NCBI RefSeq assembly: GCF_050337105.1
Contig: NZ_JAKJSQ010000071.1
Span: 1 to 18,241, forward strand
Length of the DNA stretch: 18,241 nt
Direction: 5' to 3'
Source of the DNA: Aliivibrio_A kagoshimensis
GTDB lineage: Bacteria > Pseudomonadota > Gammaproteobacteria > Enterobacterales > Vibrionaceae
The notes beneath the pieces are model-generated. The model saw only the letters and a program-made list of their open reading frames with translations. It was not told the origin of the DNA and made no database searches. The first letter of the stretch is position 1, and each line of letters opens with the position of its first letter. This document shows positions 8,413 to 15,890 of this stretch, in pieces. The translations under genes were made by a program, and so were the position numbers.

Positions 8413-9267
8413 TTACATAACACTGATCGCCAAACCAATAAACAGCGCCATACCCACATAGTTATTATTTAAAAATGCTTGTAAGCACTCGTCACGTTTA
8501 CGCTCGCGAATCAGTCGCTGCTGGTGAACAAAAAGCACAGCAGCCACCAACACACCCCAGTAGTAGCTATTACCCAAGGCTAACCACCAACCAAGGATAA
8601 TCAATAACACCACCACCAACAGTTGTAATACACCAATCAGTAATTTATCAAAGCGCCCAAATAAAATGGCGGTAGATTTGATGCCAATATTCAAATCATC
8701 ATCTCTATCCACCATGGCATACATAGTGTCATAAGCAATAGTCCACAGAATATTAATCACAAACAGTAACCACGCTTGTGCTGGCAATTCACCAGATTGA
8801 GCGGCGTACGCCATTGGAATCGCCCAGCCAAATGCCATTCCCAAGATGAGTTGTGGCAAATGAGTAAATCGCTTCATAAACGGGTAAGCGGCAGCCAAAA
8901 TGATGCCACCTAAAGAGAGAAAGATAGTCAGGTTATTCATAGTGAGTACTAGCAGAAATGAGCTAATACCCAGAATAAGAAATATTATGATCGCTTCTTT
9001 GCTACTCACTAAACCGGAGGGAATTGGTCTTTGTGAAGTACGCTTTACATGGCCATCGAAGTGTCGGTCTGCATAGTCATTGATCACGCAACCCGCAGAG
9101 CGCATGAAAAAGACACCCAAGATAAAAACGACCAAAACATCCCAATGAGGCACGCCATCGGCAGCAAGAAAAAGCGCCCATAGGGTTGGCCATAAAAGGA
9201 GCAGGCTACCAATTGGGCGGTTCATACGTGTTAACTGCCAAATAGCTCGCGCTTTACTCATTGTCAT
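8413..9267 (-). CDS. ubiA: 4-hydroxybenzoate octaprenyltransferase UbiA
   Basis: UbiA is the integral membrane prenyltransferase that attaches the polyprenyl chain to 4-hydroxybenzoate, the second committed step of ubiquinone synthesis. The product has 284 residues (E. coli 290) and about eight to nine membrane helices. Both Asp-rich Mg-diphosphate motifs are intact: NDYADRHFD (63-71) and YDTMYAMVDRDDD (179-191). FDGHVKRT and IGIKSTAILFG are also diagnostic. The gene overlaps the end of ubiC by 14 bp, implying translational coupling and direct use of the UbiC product. Two starts are possible (ATG at 9267 or two codons later, ATGAGTAA, overlapping the ubiC stop). Confidence 0.97.
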   Translation of the reverse strand: MTMSKARAIWQLTRMNRPIGSLLLLWPTLWALFLAADGVPHWDVLVVFILGVFFMRSAGCVINDYADRHFDGHVKRTSQRPIPSGLVSSKEAIIIFLILGISSFLLVLTMNNLTIFLSLGGIILAAAYPFMKRFTHLPQLILGMAFGWAIPMAYAAQSGELPAQAWLLFVINILWTIAYDTMYAMVDRDDDLNIGIKSTAILFGRFDKLLIGVLQLLVVVLLIILGWWLALGNSYYWGVLVAAVLFVHQQRLIRERKRDECLQAFLNNNYVGMALFIGLAISVM

Positions 9268-9805
9268 CTATACTTTCCACTGTATAAACCGGAGAGTGTG
9301 GGAGAAAAAGTTCTGCAACCAACATCGGTTTTTCATTCATCCATAATCGAGAGCGCCTTGCTAGCAACTCTCCAACGGCGGTCTCAACACTGCCAACTTG
9401 TAAGGCATCCCTTCTGGCGTTCTTAACACTGAAAACCGTTAACCCGAGAGGTATATTACCCTGTCTTGCCAAATCATACTGTTGATCGACCAAGGAGGAG
9501 GTAGGGATCAATGTTCGACCAAAAACCCATGGAGAATCATCACCATGTAGGATAACCTGACGTCGTAGGCAATCAGTCGAGCCCACTAAAGCATGCTCTT
9601 GAGCATTTAGTGTGCTCGCCGAGACCGTTTCATTCTCTAACAGAGAGACCGTTAGCGATTGGCAGCAGCTTTCTAAACGTCGCGAGAGAGAGTCTTGCGC
9701 CAATAACCACTGCTTTTGTTGTTCATTAGCAAACGTAAATTCACTGGGCTCAACCCAAGTAACATTATGTAATGCTGATAAGTACATTTGATTAAAATCT
9801 GACAT
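9254..9805 (-). CDS. ubiC: Chorismate pyruvate-lyase UbiC
   Basis: UbiC removes pyruvate from chorismate to give 4-hydroxybenzoate, the ubiquinone head-group precursor. The conserved core is clear: LRRQVILHGDDSPW with the Arg matching E. coli R76 (about R82 here), GRTLIP, LARRSRLW, and AELFLPHSP with the Glu matching E155 (about E165). I prefer the ATG at 9805 (183 aa; GAAGAG just upstream) over the in-frame ATG at 9826, which has no ribosome site and would fall about at the predicted transcription start (TATAAA on the minus strand at 9833-9838). It is somewhat longer than E. coli UbiC (165 aa), with an acidic C-terminal tail. First gene of the ubiC-ubiA operon. Confidence 0.95.
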   Translation of the reverse strand: MSDFNQMYLSALHNVTWVEPSEFTFANEQQKQWLLAQDSLSRRLESCCQSLTVSLLENETVSASTLNAQEHALVGSTDCLRRQVILHGDDSPWVFGRTLIPTSSLVDQQYDLARQGNIPLGLTVFSVKNARRDALQVGSVETAVGELLARRSRLWMNEKPMLVAELFLPHSPVYTVESIDDNE

Positions 9806-9947
9806 GTTCTCTTCAGCAACCACCATAGACTATTTATAATTTGATGGTTCGCAGTTAATTAATTTCTATTCCTGCCGACTATTGTATCAAGGAGAAAGCG
9901 AGACGAATATCGTTAAGCTCTCGATTTATTGACGAATGGATTAGAAA

Positions 9948-10361
9948 ATGAAAAAGAATACCCTACTCGCTCTGTTTTTATTGGCTTTATCACCAAATTT
10001 TTCAGTATTCGCAGCTGAAGAGAGCGAAATAATCGAAACACAACTGGGCTACTATACCCTAGAGCCTGATATCACCACCAACTTCGTCACCACAGGTAAA
10101 AAGTTAGGGTACATAAAAGTTCGTATTGACCTTCTTGTTCCAGATATCGCTTTACTACCTGTATTAGAAAAGCACAACCCACTCGTTCGTGATGCGGTGA
10201 TTTCAGTGCTGGGGCAACAGCGAGAAGACCAAATTAAATCATTATCAGGACGTGAAGAGATCCGTAAAGAGACACTAAAACAGATCAATGACCGACTCCT
10301 CATTGAGACAGGTCAGCCGGTGGTTGCAGACCTTCTCTTCACTAAGTTCCTCTATCAATAA
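9948..10361 (+). CDS. FliL-family (flagellar basal body-associated) protein, exported or membrane-anchored
   Basis: A 137-residue protein. The N-terminus has a basic start, a hydrophobic core (about residues 5-20) and a plausible signal peptidase site after VFA, so it is probably periplasmic, or anchored by this segment if uncleaved. The rest matches the FliL domain: YYTLEPDITTNF, a beta strand region GYIKVRIDLLV, then the helical end LVRDAVISVLGQQ, SLSGREEIRKETLKQIN and the terminal LLFTKFLYQ. FliL proteins sit around the flagellar stator, but no flagellar gene is nearby here and canonical FliL is longer, so this is a paralogue of uncertain role. It is divergent from ubiC. The ribosome site is weak (GGATTAGAAA before the ATG). 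Confidence 0.85.
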   Translation: MKKNTLLALFLLALSPNFSVFAAEESEIIETQLGYYTLEPDITTNFVTTGKKLGYIKVRIDLLVPDIALLPVLEKHNPLVRDAVISVLGQQREDQIKSLSGREEIRKETLKQINDRLLIETGQPVVADLLFTKFLYQ

Positions 10362-10370
10362 AACCAACAA

Positions 10371-10404
10371 GGATTAGTGCTCATTATCACTAATCCGTTC
10401 TTTT
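10371..10404. terminator. Hairpin terminator between the fliL-like gene and glpG
   Basis: A 9-bp stem GGATTAGTG / CACTAATCC with an 8-nt loop, followed on the plus strand by GTTCTTTT, which suits termination of the fliL-like gene. The right arm includes the glpG stop codon and final codons, so the terminator is partly inside glpG. On the minus strand the tail is only mildly U-rich. Confidence 0.75.
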
Positions 10405-11226
10405 GCGCTGGTTGTCGAACCAAGCTAATAGACAACCACAGAGTAACCCAACCAAATGGGCGGTATTGGCAATAGCTATAAAGGGTTGAACAAACCCTAA
10501 AACAAGCCATATCAGCATAAAGGCGATGATGGGCTTCCCTATCGACAGATCTCTTTCCGGAGCGAGCGTCCCTGTAATCCAGATATAACCCAACAATGCA
10601 TATACCACCCCAGATAAACCACCGAAGTTTGCTCCCTCTACCCAGTATTGGCCTAAACCAGAAAATAACGCGGAGAAGAGAAACAACTGCAGTAGCTTAT
10701 TACGGCTGACCTTATTCTCTATCTCACCTCCAAGTTGCCACCACCACAAAAGATTAAATGCTATGTGGGTCACTGAAAAGTGCAATAGAGCGTGTGAAAA
10801 CAGTCGCCACAACTGCCATTGTTGATCAGCAGAAGTCGGAAAGTGCATTAATAAAAATAGCGGTTGCGAGAAACCCAGAAGCTGCAAAGAGAAAATGACG
10901 ATACAGATGATCATCACAGTTAATGTCACGGGTCCTGAGTGCGATACCACCATATTCATTAAACTAGGAGAAGAGTAATTAAATGTCGCGGTGCGGCTCT
11001 CAGCGACATTCCAAGAGGCCGCTTGATACTTTCGATCCTGGCTATTATTCGCAAACAGCTCAAACTCGTGTTCCACTTCAATAATATGTTCGTTGCCCCC
11101 CAAAAACCACAAGGCCACTCGCCCTTCAGGTTCGGGCATCATCTTAACCTCAAAACCCCGTGAAGCCATATAGTCGACAAATGACTGCGCAACACGAGGA
11201 TGATCAACAACCGCTAATTTATGCAT
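10390..11226 (-). CDS. glpG: Rhomboid family intramembrane serine protease GlpG
   Basis: GlpG cleaves membrane-spanning substrates within the bilayer. The 278-residue protein (E. coli 276) has a cytoplasmic N-terminal domain (about residues 1-90) and six membrane helices. The catalytic dyad is S205 in GGLSGVVYALLG and H257 in ANTAHLVG. H154 and N158 in HIAFNLLWWW match the oxyanion residues, and WRLFSHALLHFS is the usual L1-region signature. All active-site residues are present. It lies 22 bp downstream of glpE on the same strand, the conserved pair; glpR, third in the E. coli operon, is absent. The ATG at 11226 has only an AAGG 10 nt upstream. Confidence 0.97.
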   Translation of the reverse strand: MHKLAVVDHPRVAQSFVDYMASRGFEVKMMPEPEGRVALWFLGGNEHIIEVEHEFELFANNSQDRKYQAASWNVAESRTATFNYSSPSLMNMVVSHSGPVTLTVMIICIVIFSLQLLGFSQPLFLLMHFPTSADQQWQLWRLFSHALLHFSVTHIAFNLLWWWQLGGEIENKVSRNKLLQLFLFSALFSGLGQYWVEGANFGGLSGVVYALLGYIWITGTLAPERDLSIGKPIIAFMLIWLVLGFVQPFIAIANTAHLVGLLCGCLLAWFDNQRKRTD

Positions 11227-11248
11227 CTCTATTTTGCCTTAAAAAAAT

Positions 11249-11578
11249 TCAACCCATCTGAATGGTTGGTAACTGCTCTCTTCTCCAACCTTCAAACCCA
11301 CCTTCAATACTGTAAACCTCTTCATAACCTTGGTTAATAAGATATTGAGCCGCGCCCTGGCTGCTGATCCCGTGATAACACATAACAAATATCGGTTGCT
11401 CAAAATCCACCTCATCCATCAAGGTCATCATACTCTCATTCGTTAAATGAAAAGCGCCAGGAGCATGAGATAACGTGAATGACTGAAAATCTCTAATATC
11501 TACTAACTTAGCACTCTCTCCGAGATCTTTTAGCATTTGGTGAGTCTGTTGTGCTGAGCATGTTTGAAACGTTTCCAT
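11249..11578 (-). CDS. glpE: Thiosulfate sulfurtransferase (single-domain rhodanese) GlpE
   Basis: GlpE transfers sulfane sulfur from thiosulfate to thiophilic acceptors such as cyanide or thioredoxin. The 109-residue protein (E. coli 108) is one rhodanese domain. It shows LVDIRDFQSF, GAFHLTN, the active-site loop MCYHGISSQG with catalytic C67, and the C-terminal YSIEGGFEGW. The ATG at 11578 has AAAGGA 8 nt upstream; a TTG directly before it (11581) is a less likely start. First gene of the glpE-glpG pair. Confidence 0.96.
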   Translation of the reverse strand: METFQTCSAQQTHQMLKDLGESAKLVDIRDFQSFTLSHAPGAFHLTNESMMTLMDEVDFEQPIFVMCYHGISSQGAAQYLINQGYEEVYSIEGGFEGWRREQLPTIQMG

Positions 11579-11946
11579 CAACCGTATCCTTTCTCTGATG
11601 TTTCTCTAATAAGTTTACTATTTTATAACTCTTTCCACAGTAAGTGATAAAAAAGTTACGACTCTCTTTGTATTGGTGTTTTTTTGTTCGCCTGTGGAAA
11701 AAGCTGTGAATTGCGTTGATAAAGGTGATCGATTCGATAAGATCCACTACATATAGTGATGATCCTTTTTAAGCTGTGGATATTAATAATATGCCCAAAA
11801 CCAGTAGTTACCTAGATGGTAGACAACATCGTTAAAGATCCTCACATTTACCCCCAACTTATTCACATGATCAACATCTGAAACTGCAGAGACAAAAAAG
11901 GCTAACACCTTTCGATATTAGCCTACTTTATTCTTAAGTTATCCCG
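11579..11946. other. Gene-free region between glpE and rpoH with DnaA-box-like and GATC motifs
   Basis: About 370 bp with no convincing gene; the glpE promoter and the rpoH terminator must lie in it. It holds two matches to the relaxed DnaA box TTWTNCACA: TTTTCCACA on the minus strand (11693-11701) and TTATTCACA on the plus strand (11859-11867). Three near matches are CTTTCCACA (11631-11639), and on the minus strand CAATTCACA (11705-11713) and ATATCCACA (11775-11783). Five GATC sites lie at 11727, 11741, 11761, 11837 and 11869. A small inverted repeat CACTA-CATA-TAGTG lies near 11745-11758. A minus-strand open frame across 11508-11747 shows no family features. Confidence 0.5.
11894..11924 (-). 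terminator. Intrinsic terminator of rpoH
   Basis: On the minus strand, a 7-bp stem AGGCTAA / TTAGCCT with a 12-nt loop is followed by TTTTTT, about 20 bp after the rpoH stop codon. Confidence 0.85.
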
Positions 11947-12807
11947 CTAATCGAAATCACCGACCGCTTCTTTTAACTTCTTCATCGCATTTTTTTCAAG
12001 TTGACGAATACGCTCAGCGGACACACCATAAGTATCAGCAAGCTCTTGTAATGTTGTTTTCGTATCGTCTAACCAACGTGAGCGCACAATATGCTGACTA
12101 CGTTCATCCAACGTAGCAATAGCATTGGCTAAGCGATCATTGGTGTGCGATTCCCAGTTATCACTCTCAACTGATGATGCGATATCTGAATGCTTATCTT
12201 CTAGGTAATAAACAGGAGCCGTAAAACCTGTATTTCGGTCATCGTCTTCTGTTGGCGCTTCGAAAGTTGCATCTTGAGCGGCGAGACGTGCTTCCATCTC
12301 CCTCACTTCTGCTGGTGCGACACCTAATGCTTCTGCAACCGTTTCAACTTCGCTATTGTTAAACCAACCAAGGCGTTTTTTTGATTTGCGAAGATTAAAG
12401 AACAACTTACGCTGTGCTTTTGTGGTAGCAACTTTCACAATACGCCAATTACGTAACACATATTCGTGAATTTCAGCTTTGATCCAATGCACAGCAAATG
12501 AAACCAAACGAACACCAACCTCTGGGTTGAATCGTTTTACAGCCTTCATCAGACCAATGTTACCCTCTTGAATCAGGTCAGACAGAGGTAAACCGTAACC
12601 AGAGTATCCTCGAGCAACATGAGCAACAAAGCGAAGGTGAGATAATATCAACCCTTTTGCAGCCTCTATCTCCTCTTTAAAGTGTAGTCTTTCAGCTAGG
12701 TCACGCTCTTCTTCAGCGGTTAGCATTGGGTAGCTATTCACTGAACGTAGGTAGCTGTCTAAGCTATCTTGTGATACCACTGCCATTGAATACATCTCTT
12801 TAGACAT
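11947..12807 (-). CDS. rpoH: Heat-shock sigma factor RpoH (sigma-32)
   Basis: RpoH directs RNA polymerase to heat-shock promoters (chaperones and proteases). The 286-residue protein (E. coli 284) has region 2 with SHLRFVAHVARGYSGYGLP, DLIQEGNIGLMKAV and WIKAEIHEYVLRNWRIVK. The diagnostic RpoH box QRKLFFNLR is at 132-140. Region 4.2 has a helix-turn-helix at about 252-277 (LQELADTYGVSAERIRQLEK). The ATG at 12807 has GAGGA 5 nt upstream. A short helix can form across the start codon, fitting temperature control of translation as known in E. coli. It lies 116 bp after ftsX on the same strand, with a probable promoter of its own in the gap. This ftsY-ftsE-ftsX-rpoH order is the same as in E. coli. 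Confidence 0.98.
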   Translation of the reverse strand: MSKEMYSMAVVSQDSLDSYLRSVNSYPMLTAEEERDLAERLHFKEEIEAAKGLILSHLRFVAHVARGYSGYGLPLSDLIQEGNIGLMKAVKRFNPEVGVRLVSFAVHWIKAEIHEYVLRNWRIVKVATTKAQRKLFFNLRKSKKRLGWFNNSEVETVAEALGVAPAEVREMEARLAAQDATFEAPTEDDDRNTGFTAPVYYLEDKHSDIASSVESDNWESHTNDRLANAIATLDERSQHIVRSRWLDDTKTTLQELADTYGVSAERIRQLEKNAMKKLKEAVGDFD

Positions 12808-12811
12808 TCAA
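12786..12811 (-). promoter_or_regulatory. Candidate start-codon hairpin (RNA thermometer) of rpoH
   Basis: In the mRNA, UUGAAU covering the start codon (minus strand, 12811-12806) can pair with AUUCAA in codons 6-8 (12791-12786). Two G-U pairs can extend the helix, leaving a loop of about 10 nt. It hides the AUG and sits next to the Shine-Dalgarno site. E. coli rpoH mRNA is a known thermosensor; the structure here is my inference from short complementarity. Confidence 0.4.
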
Positions 12812-12855
12812 ATCCTCATTACGTTTATTTGGAACACAATCAATTTAACTTGGCA

Positions 12856-12884
12856 ATAATGAACGTAAACTGAACAAAGTTCAA
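12856..12884 (-). promoter_or_regulatory. Candidate rpoH promoter
   Basis: On the minus strand, TTGAAC (12879-12884) and CATTAT (12856-12861) are 17 bp apart. The same site reads TTGAACTT, resembling the -35 of the sigma-E-dependent rpoH promoter of E. coli, but no convincing sigma-E -10 follows, so the sigma factor is uncertain. Confidence 0.4.
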
Positions 12885-12923
12885 GTCATGCCAAATATTT
12901 CCAATTATAAAGACCATCATTTT

Positions 12924-13880
12924 CTAGATGGGTTCAATCTCTTTCAAGTGTCGCATTGCTGATAGTTGAGCTGCCATTACCCCTAAGAAAGAGGCGACCA
13001 TCAACAATAACAAGCTCTCATCCCAAGTTAAGCCGATGAGACGAAAGCGACTTTCGTACAATATGGCCAATTCAGCGACCGCACCATTAACAACCAAAGT
13101 CATGATGGCGGTTAGGATCCAAGCTGCAGTCCCCCCTAATAAACCAAACCAAAAACCAGTATATAAATATGGCCTAAGAATAAATCGATCAGTCGCACCA
13201 ACCAACTTCATCACCTGGATTTCTTCTTTATGCTCTAATACATTAAAGCGCAACGTATTACCCACAATCAGAAATACAGCCACTAACATAAGTGAAGCCA
13301 ATACTAGACCCACAGTCACCGCAACATGTTTAAGCGCTTGTAATCGAGCTAACCAGTCGTCATCAATTCGAATGTCATCAACCAGTGGTTCCATGATTAA
13401 ACGACTATTAAGCTCTTTCACTTTGCTTCGCTGCTGCCACTCCGTATGAGGAGTAACGATCAATACCGTTGGCAGAGGATTATCATCAAGCAGAGAGAGT
13501 GCACGATCAAAGCCTGAATGCTGGCTAAACTCTTCAAGCCCTTGCTGGGGGGAGATATATACCACCCCTTCAATTTCAGGCCACTGCTCCAAGTCCGCCT
13601 GTAAGGCCAATGCTTTGGTTTCATTGCTGCTCTCTACTAGGTAGAGACTGATTTGCGAAGGGGCCTGCCAAGCCGCAGCTACCATAGTTAAGTTTTTACC
13701 CACCAAGTACAAACTGGCGGGAAGAGCCAACGACATTGCAATGATCGCTAAGGTAAGAAGGTTACCGATCGGTCTTGATAGTAGGTCACGATAAGCCAAT
13801 TTAGCCTGTTTAACATGCTGACTAAAAAAACCATCCCCTTTTAAGCGTTGGGGTTTAGTCTTTGCACTACTTTTGCCCAT
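12924..13880 (-). CDS. ftsX: Cell division protein FtsX (ABC transporter-like permease subunit)
   Basis: FtsX is the membrane partner of FtsE at the division septum and links cytoplasmic ATP hydrolysis to periplasmic murein hydrolase activation. The product has four membrane segments (near residues 41-62, 187-210, 238-265 and 285-305). A periplasmic domain lies between the first two (QISLYLVE, SGFDRALSLLDDNPLP), and the FtsX signature MKLVGATDRFILRPYLY follows. I chose the ATG at 13880 (318 aa) because it overlaps the ftsE stop by 14 bp and has GAGG 9 nt upstream; an upstream in-frame start at 13919 would run deep into ftsE. E. coli FtsX (352 aa) is longer at the N-terminus. Confidence 0.95.
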   Translation of the reverse strand: MGKSSAKTKPQRLKGDGFFSQHVKQAKLAYRDLLSRPIGNLLTLAIIAMSLALPASLYLVGKNLTMVAAAWQAPSQISLYLVESSNETKALALQADLEQWPEIEGVVYISPQQGLEEFSQHSGFDRALSLLDDNPLPTVLIVTPHTEWQQRSKVKELNSRLIMEPLVDDIRIDDDWLARLQALKHVAVTVGLVLASLMLVAVFLIVGNTLRFNVLEHKEEIQVMKLVGATDRFILRPYLYTGFWFGLLGGTAAWILTAIMTLVVNGAVAELAILYESRFRLIGLTWDESLLLLMVASFLGVMAAQLSAMRHLKEIEPI

Positions 13881-14541
13881 AATTAGCAACCTCATGCAAA
13901 AAACCTTGTTGTAATTCAAAGCGGCGATAATCGTGGCTACTGATTAAAGACATATCGTGAGAAGCCATTAATACACTTACCCCTACTCGATTAAACTCTT
14001 CAAACAATTTCAATACCTGCAAAGATAATTCAGCATCTAAATTACCCGTAGGTTCATCAGCCAATAGCAGCATCGGTTTATTAACCACAGCACGAGCAAT
14101 ACCCACTCTCTGCTGTTCACCACCAGAGAGTTGGCTCGGCAGACATTTAATTTTATCTAATAAACCAATCTTATCTAATGCTGCGGGAACTCGGCGTTTA
14201 ATATCATTCTCACTGATTGACTCCACTCTCATCGGTAGCGCTACATTATCAAACACCGAACGATCCATCAGTAATCGGTGATCTTGAAAAACGATACCGA
14301 TATTTCTGCGTAAAAAAGGGATATCTTTATTATTGATCCGAGTGATATCGTGACCATTGAATAAAATGTTGCCATCACTTGGTCGCTCAATGGCACAAAT
14401 TAATTTCAATAATGTACTTTTACCGGCGCCAGAGTGACCATTTAAAAACGCCATTTCGCCACGCTCTAAATGAAAGTTCACTTTCTGAAGGGCTTGTCGC
14501 CCTCCGCGGTAAGCTTTTGATACCTGTTGAAATTGAATCAC
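13867..14541 (-). CDS. ftsE: Cell division ATP-binding protein FtsE
   Basis: FtsE is the ATPase of the FtsEX complex at the divisome. The 224-residue product (E. coli 222) has Walker A GHSGAGKST (35-43), a Q-loop in IVFQDHRLLMDR, the signature LSGGEQQR (138-145), Walker B LLLADEP with E163, and an H-loop ASHD. The start codon is GTG (14541) with AGGAG 6 nt upstream, overlapping the ftsY stop (TAGGAG), so translation is probably coupled to ftsY. Its own 3' end overlaps ftsX by 14 bp. Confidence 0.97.
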   Translation of the reverse strand: MIQFQQVSKAYRGGRQALQKVNFHLERGEMAFLNGHSGAGKSTLLKLICAIERPSDGNILFNGHDITRINNKDIPFLRRNIGIVFQDHRLLMDRSVFDNVALPMRVESISENDIKRRVPAALDKIGLLDKIKCLPSQLSGGEQQRVGIARAVVNKPMLLLADEPTGNLDAELSLQVLKLFEEFNRVGVSVLMASHDMSLISSHDYRRFELQQGFLHEVANYGQK

Positions 14542-14550
14542 GCCTTGCTC

Positions 14551-15795
14551 CTATGCTTCTCGGCTAAACAGAGCTTCAATAAAATCTTCAGCAACAAATG
14601 GACGTAAATCGTCAATACCTTCACCCACACCAATATATCGAATGGGGATCTTAAATTGATCGGCAATCGCAAAAATCACACCACCTTTGGCCGTGCCATC
14701 CAGCTTGGTTAAGTTGATGCCTGTTACAGGAGCAACCTCACTGAATAGTTTCGCTTGGCTAATGGCATTTTGGCCCGTCGCAGCATCTAAGGTCAGCATT
14801 ATTTCATGAGGGGCATCAACATCACTCTTTTTCATCACTCGAATGATCTTTTTCAGCTCCTCCATCAGGTGGCCTTTATTTTGTAATCTACCTGCCGTAT
14901 CAGCAATAATCACATCGACATTTCGCGCCCTAGCAGCTTCGATGGCATCAAAAATCACGGAAGCACTGTCAGCACCGGTGTGTTGAGCAATAACTGGAAC
15001 ATCATTTCGTTGTCCCCATACCTGAAGCTGCTCAACTGCTGCCGCTCTAAACGTATCCCCTGCGGCCAACATCACCGATTTTCCTTCGCCTTGGAACTGC
15101 TTCGCTAATTTACCTATGGTGGTTGTTTTACCCACACCATTGACACCTACCATTAAAATGACAAATGGCTTCTTACTGGTATCGATAACAAATGGCTGCT
15201 CAACATCTTGTAAAATGGTAGCCATCTCATCTTTCAATAGACCATATAGCGCTTCGCCATCTTTTAGCTGCTGGCGACTTGATTTATCCGTTAGTGAATT
15301 GATGATTTTCGTAGTGGTATCCATACCAACATCCGCAATCAACAACTGCTCTTCTAACTCTTCGAACAGGTCATCATCAATTTTTTTACCACTAAACAGT
15401 CCAAAAAAACCTGACCCTATATTCTCTTTTGTACGCTGTAAGCTGCGCTTTAATCGGGTAAAGAAACCCTCTGTTGGCTTCTCCTGCTCAACCACGATCA
15501 CCGGTTCAGCTTTAATTGCTGATTCGACGTCAACAATCGCTTCTGATTCAGTCTCAGCCACTGTCTCTTTAATTTGATCTAGCTCTGCAGAGTCACTCTC
15601 AGCCTCAATGACTTCACTACTCTCATCGCTAACACTGTCATCTTGTGGTATTTCCGTTTCAGTGATCTCATTTTCTAGCAAAGAATCATCACTAGTCTGT
15701 TCCGTACTCTCTTCAACTTTACTTTTTTGTTCCGTCTCGGCTTCATCGCCAAAACCAAGCCAGGACAGTAATCCACCCTTCTTTTTTCCGCTCAT
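14551..15795 (-). CDS. ftsY: Signal recognition particle receptor FtsY
   Basis: FtsY is the membrane-associated GTPase that receives SRP-ribosome complexes for insertion of inner-membrane proteins. The 414-residue protein begins with a short basic/hydrophobic stretch and an acidic A domain (about 20-105, mostly Glu, Asp, Ser and Thr). The N domain (about 110-205) and GTPase G domain follow. The latter has GVNGVGKTTT (217-226), DTFRAAAVEQL (247-257), DTAGRLQNK (299-307) and TKLDGTAKGG (363-372). The E. coli protein is longer (497 aa) because its A domain is longer. The ATG at 15795 has AGGA 7 nt upstream. First gene of ftsY-ftsE-ftsX, divergent from rsmD. Confidence 0.98.
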   Translation of the reverse strand: MSGKKKGGLLSWLGFGDEAETEQKSKVEESTEQTSDDSLLENEITETEIPQDDSVSDESSEVIEAESDSAELDQIKETVAETESEAIVDVESAIKAEPVIVVEQEKPTEGFFTRLKRSLQRTKENIGSGFFGLFSGKKIDDDLFEELEEQLLIADVGMDTTTKIINSLTDKSSRQQLKDGEALYGLLKDEMATILQDVEQPFVIDTSKKPFVILMVGVNGVGKTTTIGKLAKQFQGEGKSVMLAAGDTFRAAAVEQLQVWGQRNDVPVIAQHTGADSASVIFDAIEAARARNVDVIIADTAGRLQNKGHLMEELKKIIRVMKKSDVDAPHEIMLTLDAATGQNAISQAKLFSEVAPVTGINLTKLDGTAKGGVIFAIADQFKIPIRYIGVGEGIDDLRPFVAEDFIEALFSREA

Positions 15796-15890
15796 TAGGA
15801 AATCCTAGTGTTAAGTATTAAAATCTTCCGTATAAAACTTGTGTGTACAATCTGGTGTATACTAGCATTTTCTTTCCGGTCAAAAAATCT

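Noticed and set aside
10052..10303. Minus-strand open frame opposite the fliL-like gene.
   Set aside because: It lies wholly inside a supported gene and is a codon-bias shadow with no family features.
11508..11747. 79-codon minus-strand open frame overlapping the glpE start.
   Set aside because: It overlaps a certain gene in another frame, has no ribosome site or recognisable domain, and runs through the motif-rich intergenic DNA.
15116..15808. Plus-strand open frames across ftsY.
   Set aside because: They are Ser/Thr-rich shadows of the ftsY coding strand, produced by the acidic A domain and the GTPase codons; no motifs or start signals.
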